Origin: Rhodospirillales bacterium
Lineage (GTDB): Bacteria; Pseudomonadota; Alphaproteobacteria; Acetobacterales; Acetobacteraceae
Assembly (NCBI GenBank): GCA_017304945.1
Contig: JAFKLG010000096.1
Coordinates: 22,069 to 65,679, forward strand
Reading direction: 5' to 3'
DNA length: 43,611 nt
The notes beneath the pieces are model-generated. The model searched no databases. It saw only the letters and a list, made by a program, of their open reading frames with translations, and had not been told where the DNA came from. A program made the translations under genes and the position numbers. How positions within the stretch are numbered: position 1 is the stretch's first letter; each line of letters opens with the position of its first letter. Of the stretch, positions 12,815 through 21,900 are shown piece by piece.

Positions 12815-14560
12815 GTGAGCGCGCCCGAGCAGGCTGCGCCCCGACATGGTGCCACCGTCCTGCCGGATGGCCGCGTCGCGTTCGCCTTGTGGGCGCCGGC
12901 GCAGGAGAGTGTGTCCGTTGCGATCGAGGATGGACCGCTGCTGCCGATGATCCGCTCGCCGGAGGGCTGGTTCACCGCCGAGGCGCCCTGCCCCGCCGGC
13001 ACGGCCTATCGGTATCGGCTCGCCGACGGCATGGAGGTGCCCGACCCGGCCAGCCGCGCCCAGCAGGACGACGTGCACGGGCCGAGCCTGGTGGTGGATC
13101 CGGGGCGGTATGCGTGGAAGGACGGGGGGTGGCGCGGCAAGCCGTGGCGCGACACCGTACTGTACGAGCTGCACGCCGGGACCGCGGGCGGGTTCAAGGG
13201 CATCCAGGAGCGGATCGGCGCGCTTCGGGCGCTCGGCATCACCGCGATCGAGCTCATGCCGGTGAACGATTTTCCCGGTCGCCACAACTGGGGCTATGAC
13301 GGGGTTCTGCCCTACGCGCCGGACCGCGCCTACGGCACGCCGGACGAGCTCCGCGCCCTGGTCGATGCCGCGCACGCGCAGGACATGATGGTGTTCCTCG
13401 ACGTCGTGTACAACCATTTCGGACCGGACGGGAACTACATCTCGGTCTACGCGCCGTCGTTCTTCCGTTCCGACGTGAAGACGCCCTGGGGATCGGCGAT
13501 CGATTTCCGCCGCCCGGAAGTACGCAGCTACTTCACCGACAACGTGATGATGTGGCTGTCCGAGTATCATTTCGACGGCCTGCGGTTCGACGCGGTGCAC
13601 GCGATCACCGAACAGGACTGGGTGGAGGAGATGGCCGCCCGCGTCCGCACGGCGTTCGCGGACCGGAATGTCCATCTGGTGCTCGAGCACCACAACGACG
13701 CCTCGCATCTCGCGCGGCAGGTCGATGCACAGTGGAACGACGACGCGCACAACGTGCTGCACGTGCTGCTGACCGGCGAGACCGGCGGCTATTACGCGGA
13801 CTATGCCGAGGACACCACGGCGAAGCTGGTGCGCTGCCTGACCGAGGGCTGGGTCTATCAGGGCGAGTATTCCGCCTTCCTGAAAGGCGATCGCGGCTCC
13901 CCGTCCGCCGACCTGCCGCCCACCGCGCACGTGCTGTTCGTGCAGAACCACGACCAGACCGGCAACCGCGCGTTCGGCGAACGCCTGACCGTGCTGTGCG
14001 ACCCCGCCGCGCTGGAGGCGGCAATCGCGCTGCAGCTCCTCTGCCCGCAGATCCCGCTGATCTTCATGGGCGAGGAGGAGGCGAGCCGCACGCCCTTCCT
14101 GTTCTTCACCGACCACGGGCCGGAGCTGGCCGAAGCGGTGCGCAACGGACGGCGGGAGGAGTTCGCGAGCTTCGCCGCCTTCGCCGATCCCGAGAAGCGC
14201 GAGACCATCCCCGATCCGAACGCGCCCGAGACCTTCTCCGCCTCGATCCCGCAGCCTGATCCGGAGCTCGGTCCGGCGCGCCGCGCGCTCTACCAGCGCC
14301 TGCTCGCGCTGCGGACGCAGGAGCTCGTGCCGTTCCTCGACGGCGCCCGCAGCGAGGGCGGGGCGGTGGTCGGCCCCAAGGCGGTCACCGCGCGCTGGCG
14401 GCTGCAGGACGGCAGCCTCTGGTCGCTGGCCTGCAACCTGGACGCGGCCGACGTCGCGTTCGATGCCCTGCCGGGGCGGCAGCTGTTCGCCTCGCGCGAC
14501 GCGCCGGCGGGCCAGCTTCCCGGCTACTGCACGATCGTCAACGTGGAACGAGGGCGATGA
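12815..14560 (+). CDS. treZ: Malto-oligosyltrehalose trehalohydrolase
   Basis: TreZ releases free trehalose from the maltooligosyl-trehalose ends produced by TreY. The 581-residue protein has an N-terminal CBM48-like domain (about 15-95, FALWAPAQESVSVAIEDG), the GH13_10 barrel and a C-terminal domain. Catalytic residues are D259 (GLRFDAVHAI), E291 (HLVLEHHND) and D380 (VQNHDQTGNR); ELHAGTAGGFKGI and GHR-like HNWGYDGVLPYAP are family features. The start is GTG at 12815, where the frame opens with MSAPEQAAPRHG; the upstream CCGGGG is a weak ribosome binding site. The stop overlaps the malQ start (ATGA at 14557-14560). Confidence 0.96.
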   Translation: MSAPEQAAPRHGATVLPDGRVAFALWAPAQESVSVAIEDGPLLPMIRSPEGWFTAEAPCPAGTAYRYRLADGMEVPDPASRAQQDDVHGPSLVVDPGRYAWKDGGWRGKPWRDTVLYELHAGTAGGFKGIQERIGALRALGITAIELMPVNDFPGRHNWGYDGVLPYAPDRAYGTPDELRALVDAAHAQDMMVFLDVVYNHFGPDGNYISVYAPSFFRSDVKTPWGSAIDFRRPEVRSYFTDNVMMWLSEYHFDGLRFDAVHAITEQDWVEEMAARVRTAFADRNVHLVLEHHNDASHLARQVDAQWNDDAHNVLHVLLTGETGGYYADYAEDTTAKLVRCLTEGWVYQGEYSAFLKGDRGSPSADLPPTAHVLFVQNHDQTGNRAFGERLTVLCDPAALEAAIALQLLCPQIPLIFMGEEEASRTPFLFFTDHGPELAEAVRNGRREEFASFAAFADPEKRETIPDPNAPETFSASIPQPDPELGPARRALYQRLLALRTQELVPFLDGARSEGGAVVGPKAVTARWRLQDGSLWSLACNLDAADVAFDALPGRQLFASRDAPAGQLPGYCTIVNVERGR

Positions 14561-16632
14561 CCGACGACGCGCTGAAGGATCTCGCCCGCCGCGCGGGCAT
14601 CGTCACCGAGTGGGAGGATTTTGCCACCAAGCCGCACGTCGTCTCCCCCGACGTGCTTCGCCGCATCCTGGGCGCGCTGGGCCTGCCCGCCGACACACGC
14701 GGCGAACTCGCCGCCAGCCGCCGCGCGCTGTCGCGCCGCAGCAGCGTGGCCGATCTCGCGCCGCTGGTGACCGCGACCTCCGGCCGGCCGACCCGGCTCG
14801 ATATCGGCGGCAACGAATCGCAGCCGGCCCAGCTCAAGCTGGAGCGCGGCGGCACCCGCGACATCTCGCTGGTTCCGGCGCGCGGGCGGCTGCGCGTGCC
14901 CGCCATCACCGAGACCGGCTACCACCGGCTGCTGATCGAGGACCGCGAGATCGTGCTGGCCGTCGCCCCGCCGCGCTGCCGGGAGGTGGACGACGTGGTG
15001 CCGGACGGGCGGCTCTGGGGTATCGCCGCCCAGGTCTACGGCCTGCGCCACGCCGGTGACGGCGGCATCGGGGACGCCGCCGGCGTCGCCGAACTCGCCG
15101 AGGCCGCCGCCCGCCGCGGTGCCGACGCCATGGCGCTCAGCCCGGTGCATGCGCTGTTCACCGCGGAGCCCAGTCGCTTCGGCCCGTACGCCCCGTCGAG
15201 CCGGCTGTTCCTCAACCCGCTGCACGCGGCGCCGTCGCTCGTGTTCGACGCTTCCATGATGCGCCAGGCAATGGCCGATTCCGGCGTGCAGCCGGCGCTG
15301 GCGGCGCAGGAGGGGCAGTCGCTGATCGACTGGCCCGCCGCGGCGGAGGCCAAGCTCACCCTGCTGCGCGCGCTGTTCGACCTGTTCGTCGACGGACCCG
15401 AACTCGACGGACCGCTGGGCGCCGATTTCGCCCGCTTCCAGGCGGCCGGCGGCCCGCTGCTCACCGAACACACCTGCTTCGAGGCGCTGCACGCCGAGCA
15501 GATGCCGGCGAACGACTGGCGCGCGTGGCCGGTGGATCTGCGCAACCCGTCCAGCGCGGCGGTCGCGGCCTTCGCCCACGCGCGGCGGCGCGAGGTGATG
15601 TTCCATGCCTTCCTGCAATGGGTGGCCGACCGCTCGCTGAGCATCGCACAGGACCGCGCGCGGGAGGCCGGCATGCGCATCGGCCTGATCGGCGACATGG
15701 CGGTGGGGATGTCGCCCGCCGGCAGCCATGCCTGGAGCCGCCAGGGCGACGTGCTCCTCGGCCTCACCATCGGCGCGCCGCCCGACCTGCTGAACCCGCG
15801 CGGCCAGAACTGGGGCCTGACCAGCTTCTCTCCGCGCGCGCTGAGCGACGGCGGCTACGCCCCGTTCATCGCCACCATGCGTGCGGTGATGCGCAACGTG
15901 GGCGGCATCCGTGTCGACCATGCGATGGGGCTGGCGCGGCTCTGGCTGGTGCCGGAGGGCGCCTCCCCGGCCGATGGCGCCTACCTCACCTACCCGGTCA
16001 CCGACCTGCTGCGGCTGCTCGCGCTGGAATCCGCCCGCCACGGGGCGGTGGTGATCGGCGAGGATCTCGGCACCGTACCGCCCGGCTTCCACGCCCAGCT
16101 CGAGCAGGCCGGCGTGCACGGCATGCGCGTGCTGTGGTTCGAGCGCGGGGAGCACGGTTTCGCGCCGCCGGCCGAATGGCAGCGCACCGCCGTCGCCATG
16201 ACCTCGACCCACGACCTGCCGACCGTCGCGAGCTGGTGGACCGGCCGGGACATCGCGATCCGCGACGAGCACCATCGGCTGGGCGAGGGTGTCACGGCCG
16301 ACTCGGTGACGGCGGAGCGGAACCATGACCGGCCGCTGCTCTGGAACGCCCTGGTCGAGGCGGGCGTCGCGTCGGGGCCGCCCCCTGCGCCCGACGCCCC
16401 GGACGGGGTGGTGGACGCGGCGCTGGAATTCGTCGCCCGCACCGAAAGTCCGCTCTGCCTGCTGCCGCTCGAGGACGTCCGCGGCGATCCGGAACAGCCG
16501 AACCTGCCCGGGACGGTGGACGAATACCCCAACTGGCGCCGCCGTCTGGAGACTGACGTGACATCGTTGTTCGACGAACCGACCCTCGCCCGGCGCGTGG
16601 AGGCCATCGCCACCATCAGGCCGCGCCAGTGA
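14557..16632 (+). CDS. malQ: 4-alpha-glucanotransferase (amylomaltase, GH77)
   Basis: MalQ moves maltodextrin segments between alpha-1,4-glucan chains and can recycle the short chains left by TreY/TreZ or supply maltose. The protein has 691 residues, the long proteobacterial form with an N-terminal extension of about 150 residues before the GH77 barrel. Catalytic residues are D454 (IRVDHAMGLARLW), E502 (VIGEDLGTVP) and D553 (STHDLPT). It overlaps treZ upstream by ATGA and treY downstream by GTGA (16629-16632). Its presence between treZ and treY suggests that length adjustment of glucan ends is part of this pathway. Confidence 0.95.
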   Translation: MTDDALKDLARRAGIVTEWEDFATKPHVVSPDVLRRILGALGLPADTRGELAASRRALSRRSSVADLAPLVTATSGRPTRLDIGGNESQPAQLKLERGGTRDISLVPARGRLRVPAITETGYHRLLIEDREIVLAVAPPRCREVDDVVPDGRLWGIAAQVYGLRHAGDGGIGDAAGVAELAEAAARRGADAMALSPVHALFTAEPSRFGPYAPSSRLFLNPLHAAPSLVFDASMMRQAMADSGVQPALAAQEGQSLIDWPAAAEAKLTLLRALFDLFVDGPELDGPLGADFARFQAAGGPLLTEHTCFEALHAEQMPANDWRAWPVDLRNPSSAAVAAFAHARRREVMFHAFLQWVADRSLSIAQDRAREAGMRIGLIGDMAVGMSPAGSHAWSRQGDVLLGLTIGAPPDLLNPRGQNWGLTSFSPRALSDGGYAPFIATMRAVMRNVGGIRVDHAMGLARLWLVPEGASPADGAYLTYPVTDLLRLLALESARHGAVVIGEDLGTVPPGFHAQLEQAGVHGMRVLWFERGEHGFAPPAEWQRTAVAMTSTHDLPTVASWWTGRDIAIRDEHHRLGEGVTADSVTAERNHDRPLLWNALVEAGVASGPPPAPDAPDGVVDAALEFVARTESPLCLLPLEDVRGDPEQPNLPGTVDEYPNWRRRLETDVTSLFDEPTLARRVEAIATIRPRQ

Positions 16633-19232
16633 GCCCCACGATCTCCTCGACTCCGCGGGCGACCATGCGCCTGCAGCTCCACCGCGACTTCACCTTTGCC
16701 GATGCCACCCGCGTCGTGCCCTACCTCGCCACACTCGGCGTCAGCCATCTGTACGCCTCCCCGATCCTCACCGCCCGCAGCGGCTCGATGCACGGCTACG
16801 ACGTGACCGATCCCACCCAGGTCAATCCGGAGCTGGGCGGGGAGGACGGGCTGCGCGCCTTGGTGCGGGCGGTCCGCTCCGCCGGCCTCGGCCTGATCGT
16901 CGACATCGTGCCGAACCACATGGCGGTCGGGCACGACAACCCGTGGTGGTACGACGTGCTGCGCCTTGGCCAGGCGAGCCGCTATGCGAGCTTCTTCGAC
17001 ATCGACTGGGAATCGGCGGATCCGTCGCTGCGCGGCAAGGTGCTCGCCCCCTTCCTCGGCAAACCCTACGGCGAGGCGCTGGCGGCCGGCGAGCTGACGC
17101 TGGGCCGTGAGGCCGGCCTGCCGGTGGTCCGCTATTACGACGCCCTCTACCCGATCGATCCCGACACCTGGGACGACGCGCCCGCTTCCGAAGACGCCCG
17201 CTTCGACCCGGCGACGCCGGACGGGCGGGCGGCGCTGCACGCCCTGCTCGAGCGCCAGCATTATCGGCTCGCCTGGTGGGGCGCGGCGGCCGACGAGATC
17301 AACTGGCGCCGGTTCTTCGACATCAACGGCCTGGTCGGGCTGCGCATCGAGCTGCCCGAGGTGTTCGAGGCCACCCACGCGACCCTGCTGCGCCTGTATT
17401 CCGAGGGGATGATCGACGGGGTCCGGGTCGACCATGTCGACGGACTGTCCGACCCGCCCGGCTACTGCCGGCGCCTGCGCCAGCGCCTCGACGAACTCGC
17501 CGGGTCGCGCCCGGCCGGCAGCGCGACCGGGTCCGCCTATCTGGTGGTGGAGAAGATCCTCGGCGTCGACGAGCCCATGCCCACCGACTGGGCGGTGGAC
17601 GGCACCAGCGGCTACGACTTCATGGATGCGGTCAGCCTGGTGCAGCACGACGCGGGCGCCGCGCCGGCGCTGGAAGCGTCCTGGGCCGCGGTCAGCGGCC
17701 GGTCGGCCACGTTCGAGCCGGAGGAGACCCGCGCCCGCCGCGAGATCCTGACCGGCAATTTCTACGCCCAGCTCGACGCGACAGCGTCCGCCCTGCACGA
17801 CGTCGCCCGGCAGGACCTCGCCACCCGCGACATCTCGCGCGTCGCGATCCGCCGCGCCCTGGTCGCCCTGCTCGCGCATTTCCCGGTCTATCGCTCCTAC
17901 GACGCCGGCCGGAAACGTTCGCCGCAGGACGACGCGGCGTTCGCCAAGGCGCTGCCGGCGGCGAAGGCCGACAGCCCCGTCGTGCTCCACCCCGTGCTCG
18001 ACCGGCTCGATGCCTGGCTGGGCGGCGTCGCCCCGCCGCCGGGACAGGTGCCGCTATATGCCCGCGCCGCCACGCGCTTCCAGCAGCTCAGCGCCCCGGT
18101 GGCCGCCAAGGCGGTGGAGGACACCGCCTTCTACCGCTACGGCCGCCTGCTCTCCCGCAACGACGTCGGCTTCGACGCGGCGCGGCTCGGCAGCGACGCC
18201 ACCGCCTTCCATGCCACCTGCGCCGAGAAGGCGGCACTGTTCCCTCACGCGCTGCTCGCCACCGCGACGCACGACCACAAGCGCGGCGAGGACGTGCGTG
18301 CCCGGCTCGCGGTGCTGAGCGAGATGCCAGATGCCTGGGATGCGGCGGTCCGCCGCTGGCAGGGGATGAACGCGACGCACAAGGCCGATCGCATGCCCTC
18401 GCCCGGCGACGAGGCGATGCTCTACCAGATGATCGTCGGTGCCTGGCCGGCCGATCTCGCACCGGAAGATGCCGCCGGCGTCGCCGCCTTCGCCGACCGG
18501 CTCGCCGCCTGGCAGGAGAAGGCGCTCCGCGAGGCCAAGCTCGAAACCAACTGGACCACGCCAAACGCCGCCTACGAGGACGCCGCGCGCGGGTTCCTCG
18601 CCGCCATCCTCGCCCCCGGCAGTGCGTTCCTGGCCGAGGCTGCCGCCTTCGTGCGGCGGATCGGGTCGGCCGGCGCGGTGAACGGGCTCGCCCAGGTGCT
18701 GCTGAAGGCGACCACGCCGGGCGTGCCGGACTTCTTCCAGGGCACCGAGTTCTGGGATTTCAGCCTGGTCGACCCGGACAACCGCCGCCCGGTCGACTTC
18801 GCCGCGCGGATCGAGGCGGCCCAGGCCGACGCGGCCCCCGCCGCGCTCGCCGCATCCTGGCAGGACGGGCGGGTGAAGCAGGCAGTGATCCTGCGCACCC
18901 TGGCCGCCCGGCGGGAACGGGCGGACGTGTTCGCCCAAGGCAGCTACACGCCGGTCTCCGTCACCGGACCTTTCGCGGAGCATGTGGTCGCGTTCCTGCG
19001 GGAGCATGCCGGACAGCGCGTCCTGGTCCTCGCCCCTCGCCTGCCCGCCGCCCTGCTGGACGGCGAGTCGCTGCGGATCCCGCCCGACGCCTGGCAGGGT
19101 ACCGGCGTCGCGGTTCCCGCCGGACGCTGGACCAACCGGCTGACCGGCGCGCCGCTCGTCGCGAATGGCGGCAGCATCCCGGTCGCCGACCTGCTGCGCG
19201 AGCTCCCGGTCGCCCTGCTGGCGACGGACTGA
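16629..19232 (+). CDS. treY: Malto-oligosyltrehalose synthase
   Basis: TreY rearranges the reducing-end glucose of alpha-1,4-glucans from an alpha-1,4 to an alpha,alpha-1,1 bond, making maltooligosyl-trehalose for TreZ. The 867-residue GH13_26 protein shows RLQLHRDFTFADATRVVPYL at the N-terminus, YDVTDPTQVNPELGG, region I VDIVPNHMAVG, D268 (DGVRVDHVDGL), E308 (LVVEKILG) and D549 (TATHDHKRGED). The start is GTG 16629 overlapping the malQ stop; a later in-frame ATG at residue 13 (MRLQLHRDF) is possible. It is the last gene of the cluster; the convergent sensor gene ends only 12 bases beyond, leaving no room for a separate terminator. Confidence 0.96.
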   Translation: MSPTISSTPRATMRLQLHRDFTFADATRVVPYLATLGVSHLYASPILTARSGSMHGYDVTDPTQVNPELGGEDGLRALVRAVRSAGLGLIVDIVPNHMAVGHDNPWWYDVLRLGQASRYASFFDIDWESADPSLRGKVLAPFLGKPYGEALAAGELTLGREAGLPVVRYYDALYPIDPDTWDDAPASEDARFDPATPDGRAALHALLERQHYRLAWWGAAADEINWRRFFDINGLVGLRIELPEVFEATHATLLRLYSEGMIDGVRVDHVDGLSDPPGYCRRLRQRLDELAGSRPAGSATGSAYLVVEKILGVDEPMPTDWAVDGTSGYDFMDAVSLVQHDAGAAPALEASWAAVSGRSATFEPEETRARREILTGNFYAQLDATASALHDVARQDLATRDISRVAIRRALVALLAHFPVYRSYDAGRKRSPQDDAAFAKALPAAKADSPVVLHPVLDRLDAWLGGVAPPPGQVPLYARAATRFQQLSAPVAAKAVEDTAFYRYGRLLSRNDVGFDAARLGSDATAFHATCAEKAALFPHALLATATHDHKRGEDVRARLAVLSEMPDAWDAAVRRWQGMNATHKADRMPSPGDEAMLYQMIVGAWPADLAPEDAAGVAAFADRLAAWQEKALREAKLETNWTTPNAAYEDAARGFLAAILAPGSAFLAEAAAFVRRIGSAGAVNGLAQVLLKATTPGVPDFFQGTEFWDFSLVDPDNRRPVDFAARIEAAQADAAPAALAASWQDGRVKQAVILRTLAARRERADVFAQGSYTPVSVTGPFAEHVVAFLREHAGQRVLVLAPRLPAALLDGESLRIPPDAWQGTGVAVPAGRWTNRLTGAPLVANGGSIPVADLLRELPVALLATD

Positions 19233-19244
19233 CCGGGGCACCGA

Positions 19245-20474
19245 TCAGAGCGGCAGCGACAGCCTCACCACGGTGCCGCAGCCCGGGCTGCTCTCGAACG
19301 TGAGCTGGGCCCCGATCGCCGCCGCCAGTTGGTGGCACAGCGTCACCCCGGTTCCGGCGCCGGGCGCCGCGTCCGGCGCCTGCAGCACCCTCTGCAGCCG
19401 GAGCGACAGGCCGACCCCGGAATCGTCCACCTCGATCACCGCCCGCGGCCCCTCCTGGCGCAGCCGCAACACGACCGTGCCGCCGCCCTGGGTGAACTTC
19501 ACCGCATTCGAGACCAGGTTCTCCAGGATCCGCCGGATCGCCCAGGGATCGGTGCGCACCGTGATCGACACCGGCTCCTGCAGGCTCAGCGCCACCTCCC
19601 GTTCGACCGCCCACCCCTCGGCCGCGGCGATCAGCTCCCGCAGCATCGGCCCCAGCTCGACCGGCACGGCCTCCAGTGGCCGCGCCTCGAGCGTCGTGAT
19701 GTCGATCAGGTTGTCGATCGTCGCGAGCAACCGCTTCCCGCCCACCTGCATCTGCGCCAGCGGCACCTTCTGATCCGGCCGGCAATTCGCCACCATCAGT
19801 TCGGCGAAGCCGATGATCGAATGCAGCGGGGTGCGGATCTCCTGGCTGAGATTGGCGAAGATTTCCGTCTTCACCTGCTCCGCCGCCTCCGCCCGCGCGG
19901 TCTGCCGGGCCAACTGCTCCTGGATGTGGCGCGAGTAGCGGACCAGCGCCGCGGTCACCAGGATCGCCGCCACCGACAGCAACCGGTTGCCGATCGACAC
20001 CACGTAGGCGGAATTCACCGCGGGGAAGAAGTAGCCGATCGCCACCAGCAGGATCGCGCCGGCCGCGAGCCACCACACCATCGAGGCGTGTCGGTAGACC
20101 ACGGCCGTGCAGATCGCCGGCACATAGGCGATGCCATAGGCCAGCGTGTTGTCGGTGGTCACGTCGGTGATGAAGGCGAAGGCGCAGAACAGGTAGACCG
20201 CCGGCAGCAGCAGCCAGACCAGCAGGGTGGGCAACTCCAGCGCCGCCTCCCGCCCGTCCCGCGACCGCCGGTCACGCAACCCCGGGCGCAATCCCCCTCG
20301 ACGCAGCTCCGCTGGGCAGAACTCTCCCAGCCGCAAATCCTCGGGGCGGCCCCTTCCTGGGCGCGCGTCCTCTGGGCGCGGTTCCCCTGGGCGCGAGTCC
20401 CCTGGGCGCGAGTCCCCTGGGCGCTCCTGCCCCGGGTGCACAGGACCGGAAGCGTGCGTGTAGCGGGTCCGCAT
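19245..20474 (-). CDS. Membrane histidine-kinase-like protein lacking the phospho-acceptor His
   Basis: The 409-residue protein has a Pro/Gly/Arg-rich N-terminal repeat, several hydrophobic segments (about residues 75-190, beginning LELPTLLVWLLLPAVYLF), a dimerisation helix region and a HATPase_c domain. The H-box reads NLSQEIRTPLHSIIGF, with Q211 where kinases have the phosphorylated histidine (consensus SHE[LI]RTPL); the codon is CAG. The N-box (NLVSNAVKFT) and G1-box (VDDSGVGLS) look intact; the G2 region reads GAGTGVTL. ATP binding is plausible but ordinary autophosphorylation is not. ATG 20474 is chosen because it lies five bases after the upstream gene's stop; an ATG at 20504 would overlap that gene. 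No response regulator is adjacent. It converges on treY. Confidence 0.82.
   Translation of the reverse strand: MRTRYTHASGPVHPGQERPGDSRPGDSRPGEPRPEDARPGRGRPEDLRLGEFCPAELRRGGLRPGLRDRRSRDGREAALELPTLLVWLLLPAVYLFCAFAFITDVTTDNTLAYGIAYVPAICTAVVYRHASMVWWLAAGAILLVAIGYFFPAVNSAYVVSIGNRLLSVAAILVTAALVRYSRHIQEQLARQTARAEAAEQVKTEIFANLSQEIRTPLHSIIGFAELMVANCRPDQKVPLAQMQVGGKRLLATIDNLIDITTLEARPLEAVPVELGPMLRELIAAAEGWAVEREVALSLQEPVSITVRTDPWAIRRILENLVSNAVKFTQGGGTVVLRLRQEGPRAVIEVDDSGVGLSLRLQRVLQAPDAAPGAGTGVTLCHQLAAAIGAQLTFESSPGCGTVVRLSLPL
20282..20431 (-). repeat. 15-bp tandem repeat coding PGxxR pentapeptides
   Basis: CTGGG recurs exactly every 15 bases at 20357, 20372, 20387, 20402 and 20417 on the + strand, the 20387 and 20402 copies being identical. 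Degenerate copies in the same register extend back to about 20282. On the minus strand the period encodes five-residue units such as PGQER, PGDSR, PGDSR, PGEPR, PEDAR, PGRGR, PEDLR. The repeat lies in the predicted cytoplasmic N-terminus of the sensor protein, before its first membrane segment. Confidence 0.8.
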
Positions 20475-20479
20475 CGCCG

Positions 20480-21769
20480 TCAGGCGACGGCCTCGGCGAG
20501 CCAATGGGTCAGGATCGCCGTCCCCGCGAGGAAGTCGTCGATGCTCATGGCTTCGCGCGGATTGTGGCTGCCGTTCTCGTTGCGCACGAACAGCATCCCC
20601 ACCGGCACCCCGCTTGCGGCGAAGGCCGCCGCGTCGTGCGAGGCGGGACTGCCCAGCTCGATCACCGGGATCTCGAGCGCGGCGGCGCCGCGATGCAACG
20701 CCGCGGCGATCGTCGGATCGACCGGTCCGACCGCCGCGCGGGCCTTCTGGCCGAGCTCGAAGCGAACGCCGCGGCGCTGCTCGATCCCGGCGATGATGCG
20801 GCTGACCCGCTCGTCCAGTTCGGCCAGCACCGCCTCGTCATAGGCGCGCACGTCCAGGCTGAAATGCAGGGCGCCGGGCACGATGGTCAGGCCGTGCGCC
20901 GCGGGGTCGGTATGGAAGCGCCCCAGCGTGCAGGCCATCGGGATGCCGCGCGTCTCGTGCTCCTCCCACATCGCGTCGAGCGCCATGGCGAATTCCGATC
21001 CGGCCATCACGGCGTCGGTGCGGAATCGTCGCGGCAGCCCGACATGGTCGTGCTGGCCCAGGATCACCGCGTTCGGATAGCGGAAGTTGCCGGGGATCCC
21101 GGTCGCCACCGCCACCGGTCGGTCTGCCGCCACCAGGCTCGGGGCCTGTTCGATATGCAGCTCGAGGAACGCGGCGATCCTGGCGGGATCGAGATGCCGA
21201 TGGCCGGCCGCCAGCGCGTCCGGATCGCCGCCGCAGTCGCGCATATGCTCCGCGAGGGTGCGGCCGGTGTCGCGTCGCCGCGCCGCCATCGCGCCCTCGG
21301 GCAGCGTGCCGAGCGCGCCGCGGCTGCCGATGTAGGAGACTTCGAACCAGACGCTCTCTTCGGCGCGGATGCCCATCACGCTGACGGTCGGGCGCGGCGT
21401 GAGACCCAGGCTCTGCAGCGCCGCGACCGCCGTGAGCCCCGCGACCACGCCGGCGGCGCCGTCGAAGTTGCCGCCATGCGGGACGGAGTCGAGATGCGAG
21501 CCCATCATCACGACCGGGGCAGCCGGGTCGGCGCCGGCCCAGTCCATATAGAGGTTGGCCGCGGCATCATGCCCGATCGCCAGGCCGAGCTGCTGCGCCG
21601 CGGCGGTGGCGGTGGCGTGGCCGCGCTGCTCGCCCGGCCCGTACGTGTCGCGCGTGACGCCGGGCTCGTCCAACCCGTCCGCCCGAAGCTGGTCGAACAG
21701 CCGGGTCACGAAGCCCCGCTGGGCCTCGACCGCCTGGCGGATCGCCGCTGGGTCCGTCGAATTCATCAA
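20480..21769 (-). CDS. M20-family N-carbamoyl-amino-acid hydrolase / allantoate amidohydrolase-like
   Basis: A zinc-dependent amidohydrolase of the HyuC/AllC branch of peptidase family M20, expected to split N-carbamoyl amino acids or related ureido compounds in the cytoplasm. The product has 429 residues. Metal-site motifs are GSHLDSVPHGGNFDGAAG (H92, D103), EES near 137, ELHIEQAPSL and SPASHDAAAFA near the C-terminus. The canonical EEGxRF box is instead EESVWFE, a variant that may alter substrate choice. ATG 21769 is followed by a second ATG, so the start is uncertain by one codon. It is divergent from the amidase across 131 bases and lies five bases upstream of the sensor gene, suggesting co-transcription. 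Confidence 0.85.
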   Translation of the reverse strand: MMNSTDPAAIRQAVEAQRGFVTRLFDQLRADGLDEPGVTRDTYGPGEQRGHATATAAAQQLGLAIGHDAAANLYMDWAGADPAAPVVMMGSHLDSVPHGGNFDGAAGVVAGLTAVAALQSLGLTPRPTVSVMGIRAEESVWFEVSYIGSRGALGTLPEGAMAARRRDTGRTLAEHMRDCGGDPDALAAGHRHLDPARIAAFLELHIEQAPSLVAADRPVAVATGIPGNFRYPNAVILGQHDHVGLPRRFRTDAVMAGSEFAMALDAMWEEHETRGIPMACTLGRFHTDPAAHGLTIVPGALHFSLDVRAYDEAVLAELDERVSRIIAGIEQRRGVRFELGQKARAAVGPVDPTIAAALHRGAAALEIPVIELGSPASHDAAAFAASGVPVGMLFVRNENGSHNPREAMSIDDFLAGTAILTHWLAEAVA

Positions 21770-21857
21770 ACATCAAGCCTTTCATCTGGCGGATGCAGAA
21801 TGTCGCATGCCTTGCACGGGCACGGCCGGAATACCAGACGCGTCTTGTCGAAGATTT

Positions 21858-21887
21858 TTGCAGATGCTGTGCTGCCCTCGTCTGCAA
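21858..21887. promoter_or_regulatory. Inverted repeat in divergent hydrolase/amidase region
   Basis: TTGCAGA (21858-21864) and TCTGCAA (21881-21887) form a perfect 7-bp inverted repeat with 16 bases between the arms, just upstream of the amidase ribosome binding site and within the only intergenic space shared by the two divergent genes. This layout suits an operator for a dimeric regulator, but no regulator gene is adjacent, so the role is inferred. Confidence 0.35.
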
Positions 21888-21900
21888 GCGGAAGGCGCAC

